This document shows, one piece after another, positions 52,601-60,921 of a DNA stretch of 64,000 nt (the first letter of the stretch is position 1; each line of letters begins with the position of its first letter). The stretch comes from Stakelama pacifica (GTDB lineage Bacteria > Pseudomonadota > Alphaproteobacteria > Sphingomonadales > Sphingomonadaceae). The DNA is taken from positions 1 through 64,000 of the forward strand of contig NZ_SNWD01000015.1 of NCBI RefSeq assembly GCF_004361835.1. The letters run 5' to 3'. A program made the position numbers and the translations under genes. Under the pieces are notes generated by a model. The model was not told the origin of the DNA and searched no databases. It saw only the letters and a program-made list of their open reading frames with translations.

Positions 52601-53820
52601 GACAGCCGGCCCTGCCCGGCAGCATGCACGCCTTCGAACCCGGTATTGTCGACGGCGAACCGGTCGGCATCGATGCGATAGTCGAATTTGGCGGTGTCGA
52701 ACGGCCCGTCGAGGATCGTGCGAATCTCGACATTGCGCCCGCTGGTGCCGGGGAAGAGCGCCGCCACCCGGTGCAGCCGCGCGCGAATGCGGACATCGCG
52801 CAGCAGCGATTTGGCGAGATCGATCGTGCCCGAACTCTCGACCGTCATCGCCGCCGATTTCAGGTCGAGCGTTCCCGACAGGCGGCGATGGTCGAGCGTG
52901 CCCTTGCCCCGGATCGACAGGCGCGGGGCGGACAGGCGCTGCACCTTGCCATGGGTGATGCTTTGCAGGTTCAGCGTTCCGGCGAGCCCGAATTCGCCCT
53001 GTCGGTTGCCCATGCGCAGATCGGCAAGCTGCACATCGCCCGCCACCATCCGGGCAGCGCCCGCCCAGCGTGTCCAGCTGCCGTCGCCGCCGATGCGCAG
53101 CGCGAGCGGCTTTGCGATGCCGGTCAGTCTGGCGAACAGGCCCTCGGTAGCGCCGGTCGCTGCGACATTGACGTTGAAACGATCATCATCGGGCGACACG
53201 TCGATCTTTGCGAGCAAGCGGTCGCTGCCGTCGATCCGCGCGGTCAGATCGATGCGCGCACGGCCCGAACGGATATCCGCCGCCGCGCGAATATGGCCGG
53301 TACGTTTCTTGCCCAGTATCTTTTCGTCGATGGTCAGCGTTTCAATCGCAAAGCGTTCGACGCGGATGTCGAAGCCCGGCAGGATCGGCCCCTGCCGCCC
53401 GGTGGGTTGGAGTTCGGGCAATTTATAGAGCGTCGCGCGCTTTGCGGTCAGCTGTTCGATCGACAGGCGGTTATCGAGCCATGCCAGCGGGCGCCAGTCG
53501 AGCTTCACCACCGGCGCGCGCAGCACCAGCCCTTTTGCATCGTAGATCGCCAGATCGCTGATCCGCGCATTCGAATAGAGCGATCCGTCGATCCGCCCGA
53601 CTTTGAACCGCAACCCGTTGGCGGGTTTCAGCGCGGCAATGCGATCGGCGACGAAGCGATGGCCGATATCGGTGTCGAGCGCCGCCATCCCCGCCACCAG
53701 CAGCGCGGCGAGGAAGATCAGCCCGGCGACGATCCGCGCCGCCCAGCGCCGCTTGCGCCAGCGGCGGCGGGGCTGCTGCTCACCCTCCGCCGGTTCGTCG
53801 AGATCGGCTTCGTTGGTCAA
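49639..53820 (-). CDS. tamB: Translocation and assembly module inner-membrane component TamB
   Basis: This is a 1393-residue AsmA-like bridge protein. One transmembrane helix (about 27-48), then more than a thousand residues of beta-taco repeats, end in the conserved DUF490/TamB domain (from about 1090). The C-terminus ends ...STIGRQSVNVRVSKDY. TamB carries lipid or helps TamA insert outer-membrane proteins across the periplasm. It starts with TTG that overlaps the TamA stop (TTGA). Confidence 0.93.
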   Translation of the reverse strand: MTNEADLDEPAEGEQQPRRRWRKRRWAARIVAGLIFLAALLVAGMAALDTDIGHRFVADRIAALKPANGLRFKVGRIDGSLYSNARISDLAIYDAKGLVLRAPVVKLDWRPLAWLDNRLSIEQLTAKRATLYKLPELQPTGRQGPILPGFDIRVERFAIETLTIDEKILGKKRTGHIRAAADIRSGRARIDLTARIDGSDRLLAKIDVSPDDDRFNVNVAATGATEGLFARLTGIAKPLALRIGGDGSWTRWAGAARMVAGDVQLADLRMGNRQGEFGLAGTLNLQSITHGKVQRLSAPRLSIRGKGTLDHRRLSGTLDLKSAAMTVESSGTIDLAKSLLRDVRIRARLHRVAALFPGTSGRNVEIRTILDGPFDTAKFDYRIDADRFAVDNTGFEGVHAAGQGRLSKAPVTVPLRLVAKRVTGVGDVAGGILRNLRLDGQLKVTPDSITGNGLDLRSDKLRGKLILYIDLKTGRFVVSMMGGLHRYLIPGLGLVEVDSDLRATPVPGGGIRVAGRGSARLIRLDNGFFRSLMQGLPRITTRLERGPDMVLRFDDMVLTSPALTLRGKGYRRRDGSFHIEAVGEHQDYGPLTLVLDGKIDHPTLDIRFARPNDALGLKQVVTHLDPTDQGYSFTGEGTSRLGPFTIAGDILLPPGGTAQIAIQKLAVSGTEANGTLDIVEGGFAGKLAVAGGGLSGALTLAPQSDMQRISGSISARDARLGPTLQVARGKSDFDVLLDPEGTQINATAIARGVQGNGLMLERLNGTIRMRGGDGLLNASLAGSRGRNFAIQTQAEIHPDLYVVTANGTLDGKPIRLTSPARLARDGDGWRLSKTTLSFAGGQATMSGSTAGESTSFDASLDTMPLSVLDIGYPGLGLGGSASGTLHYAAAGEGGPTGKANLTVRGLTRSGLVLSSTPVDLGLAALLQPGKFAARAVAVSNGKTIGRGQIRLSPGGAGSLIERLGNAPMFAQLRFDGPADTLWRLSGIELFDLTGPVAIGADFGGSLNDPRIRGSVRMRGGRIQSATTGTVLADLNASGRFDGSRLVIDDFAGNDGRDGKVSGSGSFEFSRARGVGIDLSVQAEKARLINRDDIAATVTGPLRIRSSGAGGEISGDVQLVSSRYQLGRATAATEIPQIETREINRPFGADIEDTPTRPWKLDLDAKAKGAMMVRGLGLDSEWSADLHIGGEPTNPAITGRADLIRGDYDFAGRTFDLDRGVIRFSGTQPPNPALDIAANADTQDINATIRVTGTSARPEISFTSTPALPEDELLSRLLFGTSITNLSAPEALQLASAVAALQDGGNGLDPINAVRRAAGLDRLRILPADPQTGQATALAAGKYLTRRTYVEIISDGQGYSATRAEFQVTRWLSLLSSVSTIGRQSVNVRVSKDY

Positions 53821-55799
53821 AATGCCTGACCCAGCGAGACATAGACGGCGATGCGCGGATCGCCCGGCTGCGGGTTCAGCGGAGTGCCCACATCGACGCG
53901 GATCGGGCCGAAGCTGGAATAATAGCGAACGCCAAGCCCGGTGCCGAAGCGGAAATTCGAAAAGCGCGGGATCGCGTCGGTATAGATGTTGCCCGCATCA
54001 AGAAACGGCACCACGCCGAAATTGCCGAACGCCTTTACCCGCGCCTCGATCGAAAATTCGGCGAGGCTGCGCCCGCCGATCGGGTCGTTATTGGGATCGC
54101 GCGGCCCGATATCCTGATAGCCGTATCCGCGCACCGATGCGCCGCCGCCCGCATAGAAGCGCCGCGAAGGCGCGACCGCATCGCGCGGCGCGCCGAGGAT
54201 CGTGCCGAGCCGCGTCCGCCCAGCGAGGACGACGCTGTCCGAAATCGGCTGATAGGCGCTGGCATCGAGCTGCACCCGGGTATAGCCGAACACATCGCCC
54301 GACAGCGACAATTCGGGCGACACCCGCGCGCCGAGGCGGAAGCCGCGCGTCGGGTTGAGCAGATCGTCGGAACCGTCATAGACCAGATTGGCGGGCAGTG
54401 CGGCGATGAAATAGGTGCGCTTCCTCGGCTCACCCGTCGATGCGATCACGTCACGTTCGTCACTCGCCAGCAATTCGCCGCCCAGCGACCAGGTCCATTT
54501 CTTTTGAAAGAAGATGTTGGTCTTGCGTTCGAGCGACGCGGCGATCTGCAGCGTGTGCGCTTCATAGGCGTTGCGATTGACATGCGTCGCCGCCACTTGA
54601 CCGGTCAGTACCCGGTCGCGCCCTTTGAAATTGTTGCGCCGGAAAATGACATTGGCGAGCTGTTCGCGCGTGCCGAGCACGCCGCGCAGCGTCAGCGCAC
54701 CTTCGGGCGGGAACAGGTTGCGATGCGTCCAGCTCGCCTCGGCGCGCGCGCCCTCGCCCGTGCCATAGCCGAGCTCGCCCGCGATCGTGCGCGGCGGCGC
54801 AGGCTCCATCGCGACGTTCAGATTGACCGTATCGCTGCTGTCGCCGGGCACCGGGGTGATCCGTACCGAGGAGACGAGCCCGGTCTGAATGATCGCGCGG
54901 CGCAGATCGTCGACCTCCGCCTCATCATAGGTGTCGCCGGGGTGGAAACGCGCGATTTCCTGCACATGGTCGCCGCCGAAGACGCGATTATCGGCGGTTT
55001 CGATCCGCCCGAATGTGCGATTGCCGCCCGGATCGATGGTGAGCGTGAGCACTGCTTTGCCGTCGGCATGATCCACGGTGAGTTCGGGCGCCGACACTTT
55101 GGCGAAGGGAAAGCCGGTATCGTGAATCCGCTCGCGCAGCGCAGTCGTGGCGGCATCGATCCGGTCGGCATCGGCGGGATCGCCTGCCGAAAGGCCGAAC
55201 GCCTGCTGCAAATCGTCCGCGCGCGCGCCGGTCTGATCCAGCCCGACAAGATCAACGCTTTCGAAGGTATAGCGCTGATGCGGCGCGACGTGCAGGATGA
55301 CGGCGGGCTCCGCCTTTTGCTGATCGACCTCGACCGCGACATCGGCGTCGTAATAGCCCGCCGCGCGCATCAATTGTTTGAGCAGATCGGCATCCTGCCG
55401 CGCGCGCCGGTCGAGCTGCGCAGCGCTGGCCGGATCGCCGCTATGCTGGGCAAGCGCGGACAGCGCCTCGAACCGTTTGCGGATCAGGTCAGCCTCGACC
55501 TCGTCCAGCCCCTCGATACGGTAGCTGTAGCGCGTTTCCAGACTGGCGACCTGCGGCACCTCAACCGATTCGATCCCGCCCGACGACAGATCGGGCCATT
55601 CGACGCCGAGATCGGGCATCGCGTCCATCGGCGTTGTCGGATCGAGCGACGGACTGGTTTGGGCGGGTGCGGATCGGGCGGGAGCGGGCTGGGCGCCCGG
55701 GTCCTGCGACACCGACTGGCCGCGCGCGACGACCGGCTGCAATACCAACAAGAAACCGGCACCGGTCCATCCGACCCGCCGGGAGACCGCGCGACACAT
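53817..55799 (-). CDS. tamA: Translocation and assembly module outer-membrane component TamA
   Basis: The 660 residues hold a signal peptide (about 1-28), a low-complexity Pro/Ala stretch, POTRA domains (about 90-320; YSYRIEGLDEVEADLIRKRFEALS opens the first) and a 16-strand Omp85 barrel from about 330 that carries the RGFRLG loop motif and ends ...YVSLGQAF. It inserts autotransporters and other barrels and pairs with TamB encoded just after. The autotransporter at 30900-34436 could be a client (inference). Confidence 0.94.
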   Translation of the reverse strand: MCRAVSRRVGWTGAGFLLVLQPVVARGQSVSQDPGAQPAPARSAPAQTSPSLDPTTPMDAMPDLGVEWPDLSSGGIESVEVPQVASLETRYSYRIEGLDEVEADLIRKRFEALSALAQHSGDPASAAQLDRRARQDADLLKQLMRAAGYYDADVAVEVDQQKAEPAVILHVAPHQRYTFESVDLVGLDQTGARADDLQQAFGLSAGDPADADRIDAATTALRERIHDTGFPFAKVSAPELTVDHADGKAVLTLTIDPGGNRTFGRIETADNRVFGGDHVQEIARFHPGDTYDEAEVDDLRRAIIQTGLVSSVRITPVPGDSSDTVNLNVAMEPAPPRTIAGELGYGTGEGARAEASWTHRNLFPPEGALTLRGVLGTREQLANVIFRRNNFKGRDRVLTGQVAATHVNRNAYEAHTLQIAASLERKTNIFFQKKWTWSLGGELLASDERDVIASTGEPRKRTYFIAALPANLVYDGSDDLLNPTRGFRLGARVSPELSLSGDVFGYTRVQLDASAYQPISDSVVLAGRTRLGTILGAPRDAVAPSRRFYAGGGASVRGYGYQDIGPRDPNNDPIGGRSLAEFSIEARVKAFGNFGVVPFLDAGNIYTDAIPRFSNFRFGTGLGVRYYSSFGPIRVDVGTPLNPQPGDPRIAVYVSLGQAF

Positions 55800-55932
55800 G
55801 CTGCCGTCCTAACCCGACTCGCGGGTTGCGCACAATCGCCTATCGTGTCGGTCGTCGCGCATTGCAGGCGCATCATGGCGGAACCATTGCGGCTATGGCG
55901 TCGGGGCGCGCGACATGGCAAGGCTGTTTCTT

Positions 55933-56118
55933 ATGTCGAAGCATGAGCCCAAATCAGACAGCATCGCGGGCGGCGCCCTGCTCGCCCTCGCCATTCTGGC
56001 CGGTGCCGCGATCGGTATCGCGCTGGGCCAGCCGATGATCGGAGCAGTGGCAGGAACCGCGATCGGCGCGGCAATCGCGCTTGCCGTCTATGTGACCGAC
56101 CGGCGGCGGCGCGGCTGA
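55933..56118 (+). CDS. Small hypothetical membrane protein
   Basis: The 61 residues have two hydrophobic segments rich in Gly/Ala (GGALLALAILAGAAIGIALG and AVAGTAIGAAIALAVYV) with a basic C-terminus DRRRR. The spacing resembles glycine-zipper small proteins. I do not recognise a family. An in-frame ATG 18 bp upstream is an alternative start. It stands alone, divergent from tamA. Confidence 0.55.
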   Translation: MSKHEPKSDSIAGGALLALAILAGAAIGIALGQPMIGAVAGTAIGAAIALAVYVTDRRRRG

Positions 56119-56131
56119 CCGGCGAAGCAAG

Positions 56132-56758
56132 CTAATCCGGCACCCGGCCGAGCCAGGCGACGCGGCCGATCACCTCCACCGCTGACACGGGCTGCGGCCG
56201 GATCGGCGGAAAAGCGGGATTGTCGCTGGCGATCATGATCCGCTCGCCCTCGCGCGCGAGGCGTTTGACCATCAGCACCCCTTCGAGCCGGAGCACGAAC
56301 AAAGCACCGCGCCTGCCCGGCACCCGCTTCCCCCGATCGACCAGAATCTCGTCGCCATGTTCCAGCGTCGGGACCATGGAATCGCCGGTCACGCGAATCA
56401 CCGACGCATCGCCGGGGCGCACGCCGAGATGGCGCAGCAGCGCGGCATCGAACTGCCGCTGCGCGCCGCGCCCTTCCTCATCCATCAATCCGCCCGCCCC
56501 CGCCGCCGCGGCGACATCCAGCGACCGCACCGCGACCACCGGCGAGTGAGTCTCGCCGCCGCCCAACCGGCTTTCGGGCACGCCGAAATAGGCAGCGAGC
56601 GAGCGCCGGTCGGATTCCGCCAGCGTACGCGGGGTGCCGCGCCGGACATATTGCTGAAGATAGGCATCGTTGCGCCCGATCATCCGCGACAGCGCGGCAT
56701 AGCTTTCGCCGTTTCGGGTCACCAGCGCGTCGAGCGCGGCTCGGGGGTCGCTTTCCAT
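56132..56758 (-). CDS. S24 family (LexA/CI-like) repressor-peptidase
   Basis: The 208 residues combine an N-terminal helix-turn-helix (SYAALSRMIGRNDAYLQQYVRRG, about 19-41) and a C-terminal S24 peptidase domain: cleavage-site candidate A-G within AAAAGAGG (83-90), nucleophile S127 in GDSMVPTL, and general base K165 in VLMVKRL. Self-cleavage on RecA filaments or another cue would lift repression. It faces two small genes across a dyad at 56775-56799. Confidence 0.9.
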   Translation of the reverse strand: MESDPRAALDALVTRNGESYAALSRMIGRNDAYLQQYVRRGTPRTLAESDRRSLAAYFGVPESRLGGGETHSPVVAVRSLDVAAAAGAGGLMDEEGRGAQRQFDAALLRHLGVRPGDASVIRVTGDSMVPTLEHGDEILVDRGKRVPGRRGALFVLRLEGVLMVKRLAREGERIMIASDNPAFPPIRPQPVSAVEVIGRVAWLGRVPD

Positions 56759-56774
56759 GGCTGCATCTTAATCA

Positions 56775-56799
56775 TAGGAAATATCCTAGACAAGTAGGA
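56775..56799. promoter_or_regulatory. Operator-like dyad between the S24 repressor and small genes
   Basis: TAGGA-AATA-TCCTA (56775-56788) is a dyad with 5-bp arms, and a third TAGGA half-site lies at 56795-56799, 20 bp from the first. It lies 17 bp before the repressor start and 52 bp before the 61-residue gene, so one protein bound here could control both directions. Confidence 0.5.
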
Positions 56800-56850
56800 T
56801 TTCACGGAACAGAAAAAGAACATTGCAGCGCGAATCGAGAGAAGGGAGCG

Positions 56851-57036
56851 ATGGCTTTGTTATGGAAAATCGAACGCTATCTGCGGCGGACCGACATGCC
56901 GCCGACGACATTCGGGCGGCTGGCGGTGGGCGATCCGCGATTCGTGCGCGACCTGCGCAACGGTCGCGAACCGCGCCAGTCGATGGTCGACCGGATCGAG
57001 GCATTTATCGAGCGCAATTCGGAGCCGCGCGCATGA
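56851..57036 (+). CDS. Small probable DNA-binding protein
   Basis: A 61-residue protein beginning MALLWKIERYLRRTDMPPTTFGRLAVGDPRFVRDLRNGREP. The pattern T-x-F-G-R-x-A-x-x-D-P-x-F-V-x-D-L-x-x-G-R looks like a compact helix-turn-helix of a type seen in small sphingomonad proteins near S24 repressors. No cofactor or membrane segment. Its stop overlaps the next gene (ATGA), so the two are co-translated. Function unknown. Confidence 0.6.
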   Translation: MALLWKIERYLRRTDMPPTTFGRLAVGDPRFVRDLRNGREPRQSMVDRIEAFIERNSEPRA

Positions 57037-57347
57037 GCCGGGGCCCCGATGCAGCGACGCTGGTCGAGCGCGCGCTTGCCCGAAGTGCCGCCGAAACGCA
57101 GTGCGATCCGGTCGTCACCGCCGCTGAATGGGAAAGCTGGGCCAGCGTCACCTTCACCGGCGCGCGCCACCGGATCGAATTGTCGCTGAGCGATGGCGAG
57201 GCGACACGCATGTGGCTGGCCGGACTGGCGGAGCGCGAGTTCGCTTTACCCGGCCATCTGGTTGCCGATCTGGAAGTAGCAAAGGTCAGCGCAAGGGCGA
57301 ACCGGCGTATCGCGACGATCCATGTGCTGACCGTCGAAGACCGGTGA
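57033..57347 (+). CDS. Hypothetical protein, coupled to the small DNA-binding protein
   Basis: I do not recognise the 104 residues. The chain starts with a helical DAATLVERALARSAAETQCDP and continues with a beta-strand pair (WASVTFTGARHRIELSLS) and two amphipathic helices. No signal or transmembrane segment. It starts at ATGA on the preceding stop and ends at the TGA just before the converging gene. Confidence 0.55.
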   Translation: MSRGPDAATLVERALARSAAETQCDPVVTAAEWESWASVTFTGARHRIELSLSDGEATRMWLAGLAEREFALPGHLVADLEVAKVSARANRRIATIHVLTVEDR

Positions 57348-58109
57348 TCAGCGCGTGACGGCCCGCTTGCGCAAATCGTCGAGGACCGAGCGGAGCGGCG
57401 TTTCGGACCGCACCGGCCGGGTGGTTTCGGCGGCTTTGCGCGCGCTGCGGCGATGGCGTTCGCGCCGGTCGAGCCCGCGTTCGAGCCGTTCAAGCAGCAA
57501 CGTGATATTGGTGTCGGGCGAAGGAGCCGGAAAAGCGGGCGTGGCGGAAACGGTCCGGTTCTCCTCCTCCGGGTGGGAAGGCTTGAGCGCGAGCGGTGCA
57601 GGCCGGACCGGGACCGCCTCGACCACAGGCGGTGCGTCCGTTTGGCTGTCGGGATGGGGCAGTGCAGGCTGCCGCCCGGCAGGCGCGGGCACCGGCGCTT
57701 CGGGCAAGGCGCCTGCAGGGGCGGCAACTTCGACCGGTACGGGCGCCGCTGCGGGTTCGGGCGAAGTCTCCGCCACGATGCCCGGTTCCGCCTGTTCTTT
57801 CGCCGCCGGGGTTTCACGCCGCGACGGCAGCGAACGCGTCCGTGGCCTGCGGCTGGTCAGCCGGGCGCTCCACAATTCCACCACCACCGACAGGCAGAGT
57901 GCCGCCGTCGCGATCGCCGCGCCCAGCGCCAGCAGCGCGCGAAAGGTCGCATCTGGCGTTATATGCGTTATCGGCGCCAGCACATCCTTCAGCAACGCAT
58001 CCGGCATCTCGATCACCGCGAGCGCGACGAGCGCCGCAGCGCACAGGGGGATGATCGCCGCGCCGATCACGGCGGCACTGAAACGGGGCTGGGCTGAGCG
58101 CATCGTCAT
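57348..58109 (-). CDS. Hypothetical membrane protein, Pro/Ala-rich
   Basis: The 253 residues start with two hydrophobic helices (VIGAAIIPLCAAALVALAVI and ALLALGAAIATAALCLSVVVEL) followed by a long low-complexity part (about 85-200) rich in Pro, Ala and Glu and a basic C-terminal coil (ERLERGLDRRERHRRSARKA). No known domain. Its ATG overlaps the stop of the glycosyltransferase gene (ATGA), so it is translated with it and is probably part of the glycan cluster. Confidence 0.55.
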   Translation of the reverse strand: MTMRSAQPRFSAAVIGAAIIPLCAAALVALAVIEMPDALLKDVLAPITHITPDATFRALLALGAAIATAALCLSVVVELWSARLTSRRPRTRSLPSRRETPAAKEQAEPGIVAETSPEPAAAPVPVEVAAPAGALPEAPVPAPAGRQPALPHPDSQTDAPPVVEAVPVRPAPLALKPSHPEEENRTVSATPAFPAPSPDTNITLLLERLERGLDRRERHRRSARKAAETTRPVRSETPLRSVLDDLRKRAVTR

Positions 58110-59311
58110 CTCGCCTTCCCTTGTACGAGCGAATGGTAAACAGGACGATAGCGCGCGACATTATCCGCCCAGTTGCGTTCGCGCTCGACAAAAGCACGCG
58201 CGGTATCGCGCCGCGCTTCCCATCCGCCGCGATTCCCGAGCAGATCGGCAAGCGCGCGCGCCATGGCTGCGGGCTTGCCCGGCGGGAACAGCGTCCCGGT
58301 CAAGCCGTCGCGAATCAGCTCACGATGGCCGCCGACATCGGATGCAGCGACGAGCCGCCGCTGCGCCATCGCCTCCAGCGGTTTCAGCGGGGTGACGAGA
58401 TCGGTGAGCCGCATACGCTTTCGCGGATAGACCAATATGTCGATCAGCCCGTAATAGCGCTCCACCGCCTGATGCGGCACGCGGCCGGTGAAATGGATGT
58501 GCCCGGCCACCGGCGACGCCTGCGCCGCCGCACGCAGCGCCGCTTCCTCCGGCCCGCCGCCGACCAGCAACAGATGCGCGCGCGACCGCTTTTCCACGAG
58601 GTACGGCATCGCCGCGATCAGATCGTCGAGCCCTTCATAATCGTAGAAACTGCCGATAAAGCCCAGCAATTCGGCATCGCCAAGGCCGAGTTCGCGCGCC
58701 AGCGCATCGTCGCGCGGCGGCACGGTACCGAACAATTCCATATCGACACCATTGGGCGACACCATGATCTTTTGCCCGTCAACGCCGCGCCCGATCAGAT
58801 CATCGCGCAGCCCGTCGCAGATCACCGCCACGGCGTCGGCGCGCTTCACGAATCGGGTTTCGAGCGCACGGGTCATCCGATAGCGGGAAGAGCCTGCCCG
58901 CCCCGTCCCGATGCCCACCGCCGCATCCTCCCAGAAAGCGCGGATTTCATACATCCAGGGCAGGCCGCGCCGCCGCGCCGCGCGGTCGGTCGCCATCGCG
59001 GTCAGGACCGGCGAATGGGCGTGCAGGATATCGGGGCGAAAGGCGTGAATGACGCTGTCGATTCGTCTGGCGAAGGCACTGACTTCGGCCAGTTCGGCAA
59101 GTCCGGGCGCGCGCTTCGCCGGTGCGGCGGTGCGGTAGAAATCGAGCCCGTCAATCCGCTCCGCCGCTGCATCGCATGCGCCCTGACGCGGACCGGTGAC
59201 GCCCGCCACCTGCCAGCCGCTCGCAATCTGCGCCTTCAGTATCGCGCGGGTGCGAAAGCTGTACCCGCTGTGCAGCGGCAGCGAATGGTCGAGAATGTGA
59301 AGAATTCGCAT
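58106..59311 (-). CDS. Glycosyltransferase, exosortase-A-system-associated (TIGR04063 type)
   Basis: This is a GT4-type retaining glycosyltransferase of 401 residues. It begins MRILHILDHSLPLHSGYSFRTRAIL, the front of the exosortase-A-linked TIGR04063 family. The Rossmann fold around LGFIGSFYDYEGLDDLIAAM and the C-terminal PLKPLEAMAQRRLVAASDVGG hold the sugar-nucleotide E-x7-E region. It transfers sugars in an extracellular polysaccharide or glycan made alongside exosortase systems. It is translationally coupled to the 253-residue membrane protein. Confidence 0.88.
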   Translation of the reverse strand: MRILHILDHSLPLHSGYSFRTRAILKAQIASGWQVAGVTGPRQGACDAAAERIDGLDFYRTAAPAKRAPGLAELAEVSAFARRIDSVIHAFRPDILHAHSPVLTAMATDRAARRRGLPWMYEIRAFWEDAAVGIGTGRAGSSRYRMTRALETRFVKRADAVAVICDGLRDDLIGRGVDGQKIMVSPNGVDMELFGTVPPRDDALARELGLGDAELLGFIGSFYDYEGLDDLIAAMPYLVEKRSRAHLLLVGGGPEEAALRAAAQASPVAGHIHFTGRVPHQAVERYYGLIDILVYPRKRMRLTDLVTPLKPLEAMAQRRLVAASDVGGHRELIRDGLTGTLFPPGKPAAMARALADLLGNRGGWEARRDTARAFVERERNWADNVARYRPVYHSLVQGKAR

Positions 59312-59426
59312 GATTGCTCCATGCCATCCCAACATTTAACGCGCCGTCAACCGGAGCCGGAATAGATATGGGTGGCAAGCAGGGCATGTGGCCCGGATCG
59401 GGGCAAAGAGGAATGGGCGAAGCGCA

Positions 59427-59579
59427 ATGATCGACACTTTCTCGCTTGCGCTCACCCATGGCCTGTTGATGCTGACGGCCTGGCTGTTGTTCCGCCGCCA
59501 CGATCTCGACAGCGAAGCGCCCTCCAGCGAAGACGAAGGTGCCGGGCACAGGCGGCGTTGGGGCGGCAGGCGTGCGTGA
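59427..59579 (+). CDS. 50-residue membrane microprotein in the glycan cluster
   Basis: The sequence MIDTFSLALTHGLLMLTAWLLFRRHDLDSE has a single hydrophobic helix (6-21), then an acidic and a basic tail (SSEDEG...RRRWGGRRA). It overlaps the O-ligase start (GTG at 59572) by 8 bp and so is co-translated with it. No family known to me. It may be a small partner of the membrane ligase (inference). Confidence 0.55.
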   Translation: MIDTFSLALTHGLLMLTAWLLFRRHDLDSEAPSSEDEGAGHRRRWGGRRA

Positions 59580-60921
59580 CCTTGCCTTTATCGCGTTTCT
59601 GGCCGCGCTGTTCGGGATGGGGTTTCGTCGCCCGTTCCTGTTCGTGCTCACTTATGTCTATATCGATATCGTGTCGCCGCAGCGGCTGACCTATTTCCTG
59701 CTCAATTCGGTGCCGATCTCGCTGATCGCCGCTGCCTGCGCGGTGGGGGGATGGGTGCTGGCCGACGACAAGAAAGGCACCCGGATCGCGCCGCGCCAGA
59801 TCCTGATGCTGATGCTGCTTTTCTATTGCTGGTATACGACGCTGCATGCCGATTTCCCGCTCGCCGCGCCGGAGAAATGGAACTGGGTATGGAAAGCGCT
59901 GGCCTTTGCGATCTTCCTGCCGCTGACGCTGCGCACGCGATTGCGGATCGAGGCGCTGCTGACCTTCATGGTGCTGTCGGCCGCATCGATCATCATCACC
60001 GGCGGGATCAAGACGCTGGGGTCGGGCGGCGGATATGGCCAGCTCGACCTGATGGTGAGCAATAATTCGGGCCTGTATGAAGGATCGACCATCTCCACCG
60101 TGGCCATCGCGATCATTCCGCTGATCCTTTGGTTTCCGCGCCACGGCACCATCTTTGCGCGCGACTGGCGGGTGAAGCTGTTCTGCTATGCGCTGGTGTT
60201 TGCCTGCCTGCTGATCCCGGTCGGCACGTCGACGCGCACCGGCTTGCTGTGCATCGTGCTGCTGTTCGTGCTGATGCTGCGCGATGCGAAGCGGCGGCTG
60301 CTTTATCTGGGCGGGGCCGGCCTGCTCGCGCTGGTCGCGATCCCCTTCCTCCCCAGCGCCTTTACCCAGCGGATGGAGACGATCAAAACCTATCAGGGCG
60401 ATGAAAGCGCCTCTACCCGGCTGGCGGTGTGGAAATGGACGATCGCTTATGCCCGCGAACATCCGCTGGGCGGCGGGTTCGAGGCCTATCGTCAGAACCA
60501 TATCCGCTATGACACCGTGAAGACCGAGGGCACCGCCGATAATCGCCAGATCGACCGGTCGCTGACGGTCGACAGCGGCCGCGCCTATCACAGCGCCTAT
60601 TTCGAGATGCTGGGCGAACAGGGCTATCCAGGCCTAGCGCTATGGCTGATGATCAACGCGATCGGCCTGATCCGCATGGAGGTGCTGCGCCGCCGCTATG
60701 CCAAACCGGCCGAGGGCGAGGAATGGATTTCGCCGCTCGCCAGTGCATTGGAGCATGCGCATCTCATCTATCTGCTCGGCGCTGCGTTCATCGCGATCGC
60801 GTTTCAGCCGTTCATCTATATGCTGATCGGCGCGCAGATCGGGCTCGACACCTATCTTGCCCGCAAACGCAGCGAGCAGGCCTGGCGCCCGCTCCGCGCG
60901 CGGCGCACGGCGATGGCATGA
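59572..60921 (+). CDS. O-antigen-ligase-like protein, exosortase-A-associated (TIGR03097 type)
   Basis: This is an integral membrane protein of 449 residues with about ten hydrophobic segments. The front RDLAFIAFLAALFGMGFRRPFLFVLTYVYIDIVSPQRLTYF is typical of the putative O-glycosylation ligase of exosortase system type 1. A large periplasmic loop holds the catalytic Arg/His candidates (HPLGGGFEAYRQN and the following YHSAYFEMLGEQGY). GTG start with the preceding gene overlapping 8 bp. Its end overlaps the acyltransferase as ATGA. Confidence 0.85.
   Translation: MRDLAFIAFLAALFGMGFRRPFLFVLTYVYIDIVSPQRLTYFLLNSVPISLIAAACAVGGWVLADDKKGTRIAPRQILMLMLLFYCWYTTLHADFPLAAPEKWNWVWKALAFAIFLPLTLRTRLRIEALLTFMVLSAASIIITGGIKTLGSGGGYGQLDLMVSNNSGLYEGSTISTVAIAIIPLILWFPRHGTIFARDWRVKLFCYALVFACLLIPVGTSTRTGLLCIVLLFVLMLRDAKRRLLYLGGAGLLALVAIPFLPSAFTQRMETIKTYQGDESASTRLAVWKWTIAYAREHPLGGGFEAYRQNHIRYDTVKTEGTADNRQIDRSLTVDSGRAYHSAYFEMLGEQGYPGLALWLMINAIGLIRMEVLRRRYAKPAEGEEWISPLASALEHAHLIYLLGAAFIAIAFQPFIYMLIGAQIGLDTYLARKRSEQAWRPLRARRTAMA

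Noticed and set aside
51952..53829. 625-codon plus-strand open frame
   Set aside because: Antisense of tamB, which is strongly supported by its domain end and TamA coupling.
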